Assembly: GCF_007859915.1 (NCBI RefSeq)
Contig: NZ_SJPM01000003.1
Location: 447,805-511,804 of the forward strand
Reading direction: 5' to 3'
DNA: 64,000 bases
DNA from: Neorhodopirellula pilleata
Lineage (GTDB): Bacteria; Planctomycetota; Planctomycetia; Pirellulales; Pirellulaceae
Part shown: piece after piece, positions 47,485 through 56,241 of the stretch
Position numbering within the stretch: the stretch's first letter is position 1
Layout: each line of letters begins with the position of its first letter
Notes under the pieces: model-generated
Told to the model about the DNA's origin: nothing
Databases searched by the model: none
The model's input: the letters and a program-made list of their open reading frames with translations, nothing else
Position numbers and translations under genes: made by a program

Positions 47485-49572
47485 ATGAAATTGGCAAATA
47501 TGAAATCGGCCTCCGTTTCTCCTCTACGCTGGCTCCTTACCCCCTGTTTGGCGGCTTGGATCGCTGCGGGGTGGTCGACCACGCCGGTGAGCGGGCAAGC
47601 CCCTGACCAGGCGACCGCCGCGAAAATGGCATTTGACAAGCTCGATACCCGAGCCCGCCGGATCGTGATGACGATCGGCGCGTCGATGAAAACCGCTGGG
47701 ACAGAATTCCAGGCCGGGCGTTTCGCCGAATCGACCCAAACGCTCGACAAAGCGATCGAGCAGATTCGCGTCGGCTTGTCGACCGGATCGCCGGATTTGT
47801 ACGACGCTTTGCTGCCGACGATGGAACGAATCGTCAACGCCCGGGCGTTGCTGGAATTTGAAGGCGTTCCGGTCGATCCGTTCTCCGTCCCGCCGCGACC
47901 GAGCGAATCAGGTGCCGCGATGGCAATGGCGGGCGGCAAAACCAACCCGGCGAACATCGACCCATTCGCACCGGCCACCCCGCCCGCAACTCCAGCCAAT
48001 CCTGTCCCCGGCACTCCGGCGACTGGCACCCCGGCAACCGGAGGGGTGAGCTTCGTCGGCGAGGTCGCGCCAATTCTGGCCAGCAAGTGTGGCGGATGTC
48101 ACATCAACGGTTCCAAGGGTGGATTCTCGTTGGCCACGTTTGCAGCGCTGATGAAAGGGCCGCCCGAAGGCGTCGTCATCTTTGCCGGTGATACCGTCGG
48201 CAGCCGTTTGATCGAAACGATCGAAACCGGCGACATGCCTCGCGGCGGCGGCAAGGTCTCGCCAGCCGAATTGATGACGCTGAAGAAATGGATCAACGAA
48301 GGTGCCAAGTTCGACGGCACCGACCCCTCGGTTCAGCTGACCAGTCTGACCAAAGGAACCACGCCGGCCCCCGCCCCGATGCCGCCAGAGAAGGTCACGA
48401 TCAACGCCCTGACGGGCAAAGAAACCGTTAGTTTCGCCAGCCAAATCGCTCCGATCTTGGTCGATAATTGTGGCGGGTGCCACATCGACGCGATGCGAAA
48501 CCAAGGCGGCCTGAGTATGGACACGCTGGCCCGACTGTTCCGTGGCGGAGACAGCGGGAAGATCGTTCAAGCCGGACGCGGCGAACAGAGCTTGTTGGTT
48601 CGTAAGCTTCGCGGACTCGAAGGCGATCAAATGCCTGCCGGCGGACGTCCCCCGCTAAACGAAACGGACATCAAGTTGATTTCCACTTGGATCGACGAAG
48701 GAGCCTCGGTGGACCCGGCCCAGCAAGAAATGCCACTCAACATTCTGACCAAGCAAGCGTGGCTCGCCGCCGCATCAACCGACGAAGTAACCCAACGCCG
48801 CGCCGAATTGGCCGAAACTCACTTCAGCCTCGCCGGCGCGGACTCGAGCCGGTTGGCCCAACATCGCAGCGAACACTTCGCCGTTTGGGGCGATGTGTCA
48901 CCGGACCTGCTCCAGGCCGTCGCCGAGCAAGCCGAATCCGCACTGCAGAAAACTTCGGTCGTGATCCCGTCGAGTCAATTGCAACAACCCGCCGATACGT
49001 TCTTCAACGGTTTGGCGTCGATCTATGTTTTGCCTCGGCGGTATGACTACAGCGAGTTCGCCAAGATGGTCGAAGGCCGATCGGTTCCGACCGATTGGCA
49101 ATCGCACTGGAAGTTCGACGGCATCCAGGCTTACGTCGCGGTCGTCGCATCAGACCGAGACGAAGACGCCGAGATCGCCGATCGCCTGGCCGGTTCGATC
49201 GCGAGTTTGGCCGTCGCCAGTCGTTCGGTCACGGTCCCGCGTTGGTTCGCCGACGGATTGGGCCGAGTTGCCGCGTCATCTAAAGTAAAACAGGACCGCA
49301 GCGAACTGGCCAAGACGCAAGCCGAATTGATCACCGCGATCGGCACTCTCAAGAGCGGCAAGGAATTCATCGAAGGCAAACTCCCTCCCGAACGGTCCGA
49401 CCTGATCGCGGCGGCGGTTTGCCAATCGTTCCTGACGCGGGAAAACCGTCGCGGCTTCGATTCGATCTTGAGAAACCTGTCCGAAGGCAAGCCTTTCGAC
49501 ACCGCCTTCGTCGCCAGCATGAACGCAACGCCGGTGGCGTATTTTGATGCCTGGTTGCAATGGGTGAAGTGA
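47485..49572 (+). CDS. Exported protein with two planctomycete cytochrome c-type haem domains
   Basis: 695 residues. The N-terminus (SPLRWLLTPCLAAWIAAGW) is a signal peptide. A helical region (about 45-130) and a Pro/Ala/Thr-rich linker (ATPPATPANPVPGTPATGT) precede two haem-attachment domains with CGGCHINGSKGG at residues 202-213 and CGGCHIDAMRNQGG at 329-342; MPRGGG and MPAGGR downstream of each may provide the axial Met. The C-terminal part (from about 430) has no haem motif; VPRWFADGLGRVAAS near 590-604 resembles the segment after the zinc site in peptidase MA-like proteins, but no HExxH is seen, so it is probably non-catalytic. Likely a periplasmic electron-carrying or sensor protein. 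Confidence 0.82.
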   Translation: MKLANMKSASVSPLRWLLTPCLAAWIAAGWSTTPVSGQAPDQATAAKMAFDKLDTRARRIVMTIGASMKTAGTEFQAGRFAESTQTLDKAIEQIRVGLSTGSPDLYDALLPTMERIVNARALLEFEGVPVDPFSVPPRPSESGAAMAMAGGKTNPANIDPFAPATPPATPANPVPGTPATGTPATGGVSFVGEVAPILASKCGGCHINGSKGGFSLATFAALMKGPPEGVVIFAGDTVGSRLIETIETGDMPRGGGKVSPAELMTLKKWINEGAKFDGTDPSVQLTSLTKGTTPAPAPMPPEKVTINALTGKETVSFASQIAPILVDNCGGCHIDAMRNQGGLSMDTLARLFRGGDSGKIVQAGRGEQSLLVRKLRGLEGDQMPAGGRPPLNETDIKLISTWIDEGASVDPAQQEMPLNILTKQAWLAAASTDEVTQRRAELAETHFSLAGADSSRLAQHRSEHFAVWGDVSPDLLQAVAEQAESALQKTSVVIPSSQLQQPADTFFNGLASIYVLPRRYDYSEFAKMVEGRSVPTDWQSHWKFDGIQAYVAVVASDRDEDAEIADRLAGSIASLAVASRSVTVPRWFADGLGRVAASSKVKQDRSELAKTQAELITAIGTLKSGKEFIEGKLPPERSDLIAAAVCQSFLTRENRRGFDSILRNLSEGKPFDTAFVASMNATPVAYFDAWLQWVK

Positions 49573-49590
49573 TCGGCAGTAGCAAAAAAA

Positions 49591-49875
49591 CTCGTTCCCA
49601 GGCTCCCGGCCTCTTATACCCCACATCTTTTTGACCCCCACGAGCTCGTCTCGTGGGTGAATAAGGTTTGCAAGCTAGACACCGACGCCCTGCCAACCTT
49701 CCGAGTTTAAGTTGTGCTCGCCGCTTCAAGCGGCGAGCACAACTTAAACTCGGAAGGTTGGAAAAACTGCGGCTTGTGTCTAGCTTGCCAACCTCGGCTT
49801 CCTGCCAGACGAGCTGGCAGGGGAGCAATACCTGAGGACTTGTGGGGTATCCAGAGACCGAGAGCCGGGGAACCA
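49591..49875. repeat. Multi-hairpin palindromic element, copy B (inverted)
   Basis: Starts with CTCGTTCCCAGGCTCCCGG, 18 bp after the cytochrome gene stop; the right end is a diverged inverse (AGCCGGGGAACC). The central hairpin at 49695-49759 has a 32-bp perfect stem. Relative to copy A it differs at stem positions 11, 15 and 17, and each change is matched on the opposite arm. The left hairpin is CCCACGAGCTCGTCTCGTGGG (49637-49657) and the right one CTGCCAGACGAGCTGGCAG (49802-49820), so copy B is reversed compared with copy A. Confidence 0.9.
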
Positions 49876-49924
49876 GCGATCCAACAGGCGACTGCCACGC
49901 GACGACGTCGCATAGGCATGACGC

Positions 49925-50013
49925 CAGCGGCGGAGCCGCGATAGCATGTAGCCCCATGCGTCAGCATGGGGACCCCGGTATCCAACGAATCATCCAGCCG
50001 CAGAGCGGCGACA
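49925..50013. repeat. REP locus R4
   Basis: AGCGGCGGAGCCGCGATAGC followed by ATGTAG and the palindrome CCCCATGCGTCAGCATGGGG (49952-49971), then CAGCCGCAGAGCGGCGACA (49995-50013), a diverged form of the GTCGCCGCTTCGCGGCTG hairpin. The GTAG directly 5' of the palindrome is at 49948-49951. It matches the unit at 13193-13240 in inverse orientation, including the AT variant of the stem. Confidence 0.85.
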
Positions 50014-50074
50014 CATCCCGCCGTCTTTCCACTACTCCCGCACCGTTTCGCATATGCACACCGCATGCTCACGA

Positions 50075-50195
50075 GCGTGTTGATTGAGTGCACGTTTGGG
50101 CGTTTTCGTTTAACGGCAAGCCGCAGGCGACTGCGTTTTCAAACTCTGTCGCCTGCGGCTTGCCGTTAAACAATTAAATCAACAGACCGGTAAGC
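50075..50195. repeat. Nested composite palindrome, locus 3
   Basis: Inner inverted repeat 50108-50131 against 50148-50171, perfect over 24 nt (core TTTAACGGCAAGCCG). It is flanked by partial outer modules: GCGTGTTGATTGA (50075-50087) on the left and TTAAATCAACAGACCGGTAAGC (in parts, 50174-50195) on the right. The same inner hairpin occurs at 54397-54462 inside a complete outer module. Confidence 0.85.
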
Positions 50196-50204
50196 AAGAG
50201 ATCC

Positions 50205-50672
50205 CTAAAACATCTGATACTCCAACGGCGACTCGAACGCCGATTCGTAGTGTTCGATCTTGGTCGGCAGCGGTTCGTTGGTCGGCCACCACACCGCGAC
50301 GACGTCGAATCGGCAGGGCGTGCCGAGCAATTTCTTCCGCTTGAGATACCTCATCGCGGCGCGGGCGATGCGGGCTTGTTTGTTCTCGTCGACGCGATCG
50401 GCCGGATGACCGGGTCGTCGAGTCGCTAGCGTTTTCACCTCAACAAAAATCACCAAGCGACTACGGGTGTCCAATGCGATCAAGTCGATCTCGCCGCCTC
50501 GGTCGGATTCGCTCTCGGCAATGATTTTGAGTCCTTTGCAACGCAGATGCCGGGCGGCAATCTGCTCGCCACGTTTGCCGACTTTCGCGTTCGGGTCAAA
50601 CGTCCCGTAACGCCAATCGCAATATCGCTCGCGCCAAGTGTCCAACCAGTTCATCGAGTCCAGCCAGTTCAT
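50205..50672 (-). CDS. yraN: YraN family protein (UPF0102), predicted endonuclease fold
   Basis: 155 residues. Family features: KRGEQIAARHLRCKGLKIIAE near 31-51, GGEIDLIALDTRSRLVIFVEVKT near 58-80 with the Asp and Glu-x-Lys of a Holliday-junction-resolvase-like core, and RIARAAMRYL near 102-111. Function in cells is not established. The ATG at 50672 overlaps the upstream stop (ATGA at 50669-50672). The frame runs further back to 50741 inside the preceding gene, without support. The N-terminus has a direct duplication (NWLDS NWLDT) from a 18-bp repeat. Confidence 0.88.
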   Translation of the reverse strand: MNWLDSMNWLDTWRERYCDWRYGTFDPNAKVGKRGEQIAARHLRCKGLKIIAESESDRGGEIDLIALDTRSRLVIFVEVKTLATRRPGHPADRVDENKQARIARAAMRYLKRKKLLGTPCRFDVVAVWWPTNEPLPTKIEHYESAFESPLEYQMF

Positions 50673-53161
50673 TGGTTCAAACCGTACAAGATCAAACCGG
50701 CGATGATTTTCGCGGCGTCTTCGGTCGAATAGCCAGGACACTGGATCGAGTTTTGGCTCTCCAAAGCGCAGCTCAGATCCAGAGGCGAATAGAACACATT
50801 ATCGACTCCGAGCGTTGACATCGTTTCGATCAAGGGCGATCCCACCCGGCGTGAGACTTTGACCGGTTCCTTGCGAGCGACCGCTTCGTCGTTACCATCA
50901 CGTGCACCCGGGCCTTGCACCGGTCGGCGAATCTCCACGCGACTGAGGTCATAGCCACCGAACTGTGTCCCCAATGCCGGGTGATCGGCCGGCAACGGTT
51001 CGAAGGATTGTCCGTCCATGATGGACTGCAATGCGTCGACGACGGAGTTCGCAAACGCGGCTTCACCGCAAATCGGACTGGCCACGACGATGCCTTCGCG
51101 TTCGATGAATCGCTTCAGCGCCGACCTAGCCACTTCGTCGAGCTGGAATTCGGTTTGCCCGGTCATATACAATACGCCGATCCGCTGCAACGATTCATCC
51201 GTCAGCGCGATCGGTTGATCGACGGCGAGCACTTCGATGCCGAGCTTGTCGCGAATGATCGCCGCCGCGTGAGGAATCGCTTGGCCGACCTGCCGCTCAC
51301 CCGCCCCGAGGGCGGCGACGGCAATGGGGATCGCGCCCCGGGTCGGATCGGGGGCGGACGCGGCGTTGATTTGATTCACCGCGTCGAGTTTATCTTTCAA
51401 CTCACGACCGGTCGCGTAGGCGACGAGGTTCTCACCGATCGTGATCCCGGCGACGACCTGTTCTTGGATGCTCGGCGATAGGTCTTCGTTTCGTAACAGC
51501 GGCCCGCCGTAACTCCATCGACACATCAAGCTTTGACGTGAATAGAACACCGGCGTTCGGCAACACGCTTGGACTCCTTCGATGTCGAACGGTTGACCGT
51601 CGTCGTCTAATAAGACCTTCGGATCGACAAACCGCTCGGCGAACCAAATCGGATGCGAGGGCGGCAAGGATTCCAATCGCGAATTGGGGTACCACTGCGA
51701 ACACATCGTTTCAACGGCTTGACGAAACACGCGGTCGTCCCCGCAACCATCACCGGCTTGAGCATCGAATAAGATCGTGCCGCCTTGGTCGAGGTACTCT
51801 TTCATCCGATCCAACAACGGGGCGTCGAATTTCAGATCCTCGCGACCTCCGATGACCAGCACCGGCGTTTGCAGCAAGTCTTCCACTCCCGCTTGGCGGG
51901 CGGAAATGTTTTGCCACGTGAGCTCTCGCGACCAAGAACGCTCAACATGACGAACCAGGGTTTGCAAGCTGGTCGGATGAGCGTTTTCGGATGCATCGGC
52001 GTCGTCTTGAGCGTATTCCAATCGTCCGATGACGACTTGCCGTTTGCCTTTGGCCAAGAACAACAACGCAAACGAGGTCGCGATGTCGCGGTTGGATTCC
52101 ACCGGCCCACCGCCCCGCCACGATCCGTCGAAATCATCCTGCAATCCCACTAATCGCTCGGCCCCTTCGCGATACCAGTCTCGCTCGCCGATCAATCGCC
52201 GCCCCGATAATCGGCCAACCCGCTCGACCGCGTAAAGGTAATAGAAGTAACTCAACAACTCACCGCCCGGATTGGCTTCGATGGTGAAACGTCGGCTGAG
52301 TGCCTCGAGCCCACGCTCGACGGTATCGTCGAGTTCTTCGCCGCCACAACACTGCAAGCTTGCCGGTCCGATGCCGACGGCATCGCGTAAACTGCCGCCA
52401 CAGATGATCATCGAAGCGATGCCGGCGCACGTCATGGACCCGGACGGCGTCGGACCGCCATAGGACCAACCGCCGCCGGGCAGTTGAATCTGTTTCCAAT
52501 ACTGGGACGCGAGAGCAAAGACTTCCGAGTCGATCTCGATCCCTCGCTCGGACGCCGCCCCGAGCGCTAAAACGGCGAATTGAGCATTGGAGGGATCGCC
52601 GTTGCCGCGACCGCCGCCGTAACCCCAGGCGCCTTCGAACCGTTGGCCTTCGCCGATTTGCTGTTCGACCAACCAAGCCACGTTTCGGCGAATGCGGGGA
52701 AGGTCTTCGATCGCGCCGACTTGGCAAAATACCAACGTTTGCAAGGCGACCGAGTACGTTTCGTCGGGGCGAAACGCACGCAGGTATTCCATCGCGCGAA
52801 TCATGTCGGGATCTTGACGCGAAACCCCCGCGTTGACCCATGCGAGGGTACACAAGGCGGACAAACCACAAGATTGATTGCCATACTCGTTCCATCCGCC
52901 ACGCTGGGTTTGCGTCTTGCGAAGATAGTCGATGCCGCGGTCGATCGAACGTTGGACCTGTAACGCATCGACCGCCGCGTGGGCGATCGGTCCGTGAACG
53001 ACTAGGCCGATGGAAACAAACGCGAAGAACACCACCGTCCGCACATTAAGCCAGGAACGACGAATTCCAGGTGCACACCGATTTTGATTTCGGGCCTGAG
53101 CCCTTAGACTTTTGGGGTACCGCCGGCTTTCCAGGTCACGATCGTGTCGAGTGTCCTTCAT
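50669..53161 (-). CDS. Exported terpenoid-cyclase-like repeat protein with DUF4159 domain
   Basis: About 830 residues. After an N-terminal hydrophobic segment (VVFFAFVSIGLVVHGPIAHA, about 40-60), residues about 70-350 are alpha/alpha-barrel repeats like prenyltransferases and squalene cyclases (RGGWNEYGNQSCGLSAL, GAWGYGGGRGNGDPSNAQF, GGWSYGGPTPSGSMTCAG); the catalytic DXDD of cyclases is not seen. A DUF4159 domain follows (about 420-590: TPVLVIGGREDLKF, GGTILFDAQAGDGCGDD, HPIWFAERF), then a second amidotransferase-like region. The ATG at 53161 may be too early: a GTG at 53044 gives a compact signal peptide. DUF4159 proteins often accompany MoxR/VWA genes, as here with the divergent MoxR. Confidence 0.82.
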   Translation of the reverse strand: MKDTRHDRDLESRRYPKSLRAQARNQNRCAPGIRRSWLNVRTVVFFAFVSIGLVVHGPIAHAAVDALQVQRSIDRGIDYLRKTQTQRGGWNEYGNQSCGLSALCTLAWVNAGVSRQDPDMIRAMEYLRAFRPDETYSVALQTLVFCQVGAIEDLPRIRRNVAWLVEQQIGEGQRFEGAWGYGGGRGNGDPSNAQFAVLALGAASERGIEIDSEVFALASQYWKQIQLPGGGWSYGGPTPSGSMTCAGIASMIICGGSLRDAVGIGPASLQCCGGEELDDTVERGLEALSRRFTIEANPGGELLSYFYYLYAVERVGRLSGRRLIGERDWYREGAERLVGLQDDFDGSWRGGGPVESNRDIATSFALLFLAKGKRQVVIGRLEYAQDDADASENAHPTSLQTLVRHVERSWSRELTWQNISARQAGVEDLLQTPVLVIGGREDLKFDAPLLDRMKEYLDQGGTILFDAQAGDGCGDDRVFRQAVETMCSQWYPNSRLESLPPSHPIWFAERFVDPKVLLDDDGQPFDIEGVQACCRTPVFYSRQSLMCRWSYGGPLLRNEDLSPSIQEQVVAGITIGENLVAYATGRELKDKLDAVNQINAASAPDPTRGAIPIAVAALGAGERQVGQAIPHAAAIIRDKLGIEVLAVDQPIALTDESLQRIGVLYMTGQTEFQLDEVARSALKRFIEREGIVVASPICGEAAFANSVVDALQSIMDGQSFEPLPADHPALGTQFGGYDLSRVEIRRPVQGPGARDGNDEAVARKEPVKVSRRVGSPLIETMSTLGVDNVFYSPLDLSCALESQNSIQCPGYSTEDAAKIIAGLILYGLNQ

Positions 53162-53186
53162 TCTTTCCCCAATTGTGTCTTCCTCG

Positions 53187-54275
53187 ATGACTGATTCGCC
53201 CAATCCTACGCCGCCGCCGATTCAAAGTAAAACCGCCGAGGCGGCCGCCGGTGCGGCGAAACCACGCAACTTGGCCGACGTGTTGCGTGAATTCTCCGAA
53301 CATCAACAGAAGATGCGGGACGAACTCGGCAAAGTCATTGTCGGCCAAACCGATACGATCGAACAACTCCTCGCGGCGATCTTTACCCGCGGGCATTGCC
53401 TGCTCGAAGGCGTTCCGGGACTGGCCAAGACGCTGATGGTTAGCACGTTGTCGAGCATCTTGGACGTGTCGTTTAAGCGGGTGCAGTTTACCCCCGACTT
53501 GATGCCGTCGGATATCACCGGGACGCAGGTTCTCGAAGAAGACGATGCGGGCAAACGCAGCTTCCGATTCGTCGAAGGGCCGATCTTTACCAACATCTTG
53601 CTGGCCGACGAAATCAACCGAACGCCACCGAAAACTCAGGCCGCATTGCTCGAAGCGATGCAGGAACGACAGGTTTCGATCGGCCGTGAAACGCACATGC
53701 TGCCTGATCCGTTCTTCACGATCGCGACCCAAAACCCGGTCGAACAGGAAGGCACCTACCCGTTGCCCGAAGCTCAATTGGACCGATTCATGTTCAACAT
53801 CAAGATCGGCTACCCCTCGGCGGATGAGGAAGAACGGATTCTCACGGCGACGACCCGCGGCGATTCACCGACGGTCAATAAGGTCCTGTCCGCGCGGGCG
53901 ATTTTGACGTGTCAAAAACTCGTCGCCAGCATCGCGGCGGGACCGCTCGTGATCCGGTACGCATCACGCTTGGTCCGGGCGACCCGCCCCACCGACGAAA
54001 CCGCGCCGGAGTACGTCAAGGAACTCGTCGACTGGGGAGCCGGCCCTCGAGCGGGTCAAAACTTGATCGCCGGTGCCAAAGCGATCGCCGCGATGCAAGG
54101 CCGGTTCAACGTCGAACCGGCCGATATCCAACGGATCGCCTTGCCGGTCTTGCGGCACCGCATCGCGACCAACTTCCAAGCCCAAGCCGAAGGCATGGAC
54201 ACCGACGCGATCATCAAACGATTGCTCGAAGACATCGCGATCCCCGAACCGCCCAAGATGGCCACGCAATCGTAG
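53187..54275 (+). CDS. MoxR family AAA+ ATPase, second paralogue
   Basis: 362 residues. Walker A LLEGVPGLAKTLM near 75-87, TPDLMPSDITGTQVLEED near 107-124, Walker B ILLADEINRTPPKTQAALL near 137-155, ATQNPVEQEGTYPLPEAQLD near 185-204, C-terminal lid WGAGPRAGQNLI near 280-291. The first 35 residues are Pro/Ala-rich. The ATG at 53187 is chosen over the frame's opening at 53112, which runs into the divergent gene. It differs from the MoxR at 21691-22701 (LAKT instead of LGKT in the P-loop region), so they are not recent copies. No DUF58 or VWA gene follows; the DUF4159 gene lies divergent, 25 bp away. Confidence 0.92.
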   Translation: MTDSPNPTPPPIQSKTAEAAAGAAKPRNLADVLREFSEHQQKMRDELGKVIVGQTDTIEQLLAAIFTRGHCLLEGVPGLAKTLMVSTLSSILDVSFKRVQFTPDLMPSDITGTQVLEEDDAGKRSFRFVEGPIFTNILLADEINRTPPKTQAALLEAMQERQVSIGRETHMLPDPFFTIATQNPVEQEGTYPLPEAQLDRFMFNIKIGYPSADEEERILTATTRGDSPTVNKVLSARAILTCQKLVASIAAGPLVIRYASRLVRATRPTDETAPEYVKELVDWGAGPRAGQNLIAGAKAIAAMQGRFNVEPADIQRIALPVLRHRIATNFQAQAEGMDTDAIIKRLLEDIAIPEPPKMATQS

Positions 54276-54585
54276 GCGAATAGAACGGAGTCGTTTTTAA
54301 TTCTTATGGAGCGGCTCCGCCGCAACCAAACAAGCCCGACGCGCAACGGCGTGCTGGTTTAGTGAGCCGACGGCGCTAGCGGTCTGTTGATTTAGTCGTT
54401 TAACGGCAAGCCGAAGGCGTCGGCGATGCCCCCAATTGACGCCTACGGCTTGCCGTTAAACGAAAAGGGGTCGCGATACCACTAAATCAACAGCCCGCTA
54501 GCCGCGGGCGTGACAGTGAGAACTCAGCCCTTCGAGGCCCGTGGCTAGCGCCATCGGCTCACAAAAATTGCCCCAATGCATTCAT
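54276..54585. repeat. Nested composite palindrome, locus 4 (three levels)
   Basis: The 310-bp gap holds no gene. Outer repeat GTGAGCCGACGGCGCTAGC (54362-54380) pairs with 54544-54562 (one mismatch). The middle repeat 54375-54396 pairs with 54481-54502 (22 nt, one mismatch; core CTGTTGATTTAGT). The inner repeat 54397-54421 pairs with 54438-54462 (25 nt, one mismatch; core TTTAACGGCAAGCCG). To the left stands an unpaired copy of the AAGCCCGACGCGCAACGGCG module (54332-54351), preceded by GCGGCTCCGCCGC (54311-54323). It lies between convergent genes. Confidence 0.9.
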
Positions 54586-56241
54586 TCAACACGCCGGCAG
54601 CTCTCGATTCTGGAACCGGTTACCGGTAATCCACCATAACACCGGCATCGTGGCCAAGACAACCATCGCGGCAGACAAGACACAGGGAACGATCGCAAAT
54701 CCCCACCACAATCCGCCGATCAATGCACCCAGACCGGCGGCCAAACCGATCGGGATCATCACGATCGTGGCGGCGAGCATGAAGACCATCGCCCGTGCTC
54801 CTTGAAAGATGTCGGGCGTTCCCGCAGTCGTGATCCGCAGCGGCGTCGCAGCGGCGACCGAGTTCAAGACCGATGCGATCGCGATGTCGATGACGATGAA
54901 CCCGACCAAGATCGCAACGGTATCGGCAAACGATTGGTTGGTGACGGCCCAACCGATGGCCGCCGCCGACATTCGGATCGCGAACATCAAACCAACGCTT
55001 CCCATCGCCATCCCGATCGCCAAGGGCACCGAACGGATCGGCAACGTCTGATACCAAGTCAATAACGATTGTTTGATCGAGAATCCCGATTGTGTGATCA
55101 TCGAAACGATGAACCCGAGGTAAGACGCCGCAATCATCGCAACAAGAAAAAAAATCAAACGAGAATTCGATTCGAGACGCAGCGAGCCTGTCCGCATCCC
55201 GATCGCCAAAGCGACCGCGGTCACCAACGCCGCCGCAATCAGCCATGTCAGCAGCGTTCCGGTGCGCCGCCATGTGATCGTCATTTGTGACCAAGCTACG
55301 GGCCCGATGCCGCCCCACCAACCCAACATCGGCAGGCCGCGTTTACGCTCGATGTGCTTCGGTTTGCGAGCATACACATTGCCGTCGCTGATCCGAGACA
55401 GACGCTCTTGGCGACGGGCGACGCCTTCCACCGCCAATTCCGAAAAACCGTCATTGAGCCGATAACAGCAAGCCACCGACCCGACCACCATAAGCGTCCC
55501 GATCAATGCGTTTGCGATCATCGCCCCATTGATTGCGCCGAATAGCAAATAGCTAAACGGCGTGAAGGGAAAGGCAAACCAAGTTGCCAAATAGCTCGAA
55601 TCAATCAGCAACAAAACTCCATCATGGGACAGCCAATCGGGGTGTCGCGAAATCAAAAAGGCGGCTTCCAGAATGAGAGCAACGAGTGCCGAACGTAATC
55701 CGACGAGAACCCAGCGATTCGCCTGCGGTGACCATCGCGGTATGAGCAGTGCTCGTAAGAACGAAAGCGAAAACACGAACGCTCCTCCCAGTAGGATTCC
55801 CAAATACGCGCTCAATCCGTTTTCCACATAGGGCAGCGAGACGAGTGAAAAGAAAGCACTCAAGATTGACCAACTGATCGCCATCGTGGTCAGCCGATAG
55901 GACAAGATTTGCGAATGAGTGAACGGCCCCGCCAAAACAAATTGCAACTCCGGCGGACGAAGTTCCATTAACTTTTTGCCGGTTTCCGAAGCCACCATCT
56001 GGCTAGCAATGACGAACATCATCAACGGCATGAACGAGGGAAAAACCGAAGGCGTCGACGATTCAAAGATTGACGGATTCAAGAACGCCATGGCGATCGA
56101 AGGGATCACTGCGAAACCAACGCAAACCAACAAGACAAGTGTCAATAAGGCTCCCCCGGGCGTCTTGACGCGTCGCCATCCTTGGCGAAATGCTGCCCTG
56201 GATTGAAACCAGATGAGTTGCCGTAAGGCGGGATCAAACAC
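54586..56241 (-). CDS. ABC exporter membrane subunit (putative ABC exporter family)
   Basis: 551 residues with about 12 predicted membrane segments (GALLTLVLLVCVGFAVIPSI, LLTWLIAAALVTAVALAIG, AIVPCVLSAAMVVLATMPVLW and others), no signal peptide. PPELQFVLAGPFTHSQILSY near 90-110 is typical of ABC-2-like exporter permeases. It overlaps the upstream ATPase gene by 8 bp (56234-56241), so both are translated as a unit and should form one transporter. The cargo is not apparent. Start ATG at 56241. Confidence 0.85.
   Translation of the reverse strand: MFDPALRQLIWFQSRAAFRQGWRRVKTPGGALLTLVLLVCVGFAVIPSIAMAFLNPSIFESSTPSVFPSFMPLMMFVIASQMVASETGKKLMELRPPELQFVLAGPFTHSQILSYRLTTMAISWSILSAFFSLVSLPYVENGLSAYLGILLGGAFVFSLSFLRALLIPRWSPQANRWVLVGLRSALVALILEAAFLISRHPDWLSHDGVLLLIDSSYLATWFAFPFTPFSYLLFGAINGAMIANALIGTLMVVGSVACCYRLNDGFSELAVEGVARRQERLSRISDGNVYARKPKHIERKRGLPMLGWWGGIGPVAWSQMTITWRRTGTLLTWLIAAALVTAVALAIGMRTGSLRLESNSRLIFFLVAMIAASYLGFIVSMITQSGFSIKQSLLTWYQTLPIRSVPLAIGMAMGSVGLMFAIRMSAAAIGWAVTNQSFADTVAILVGFIVIDIAIASVLNSVAAATPLRITTAGTPDIFQGARAMVFMLAATIVMIPIGLAAGLGALIGGLWWGFAIVPCVLSAAMVVLATMPVLWWITGNRFQNRELPAC

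Larger units (their letters stand above)
49573..50204. other. Repeat-filled intergenic region, 632 bp
   Basis: No gene recognised. In order: multi-hairpin element copy B (49591-49875), REP locus R4 (49925-50013) and composite palindrome locus 3 (50075-50195). Each of the three repeat systems of the window is represented here, one after another, between the two-haem gene and the convergent YraN gene. Apparent ORFs inside are translated repeats. Confidence 0.8.
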
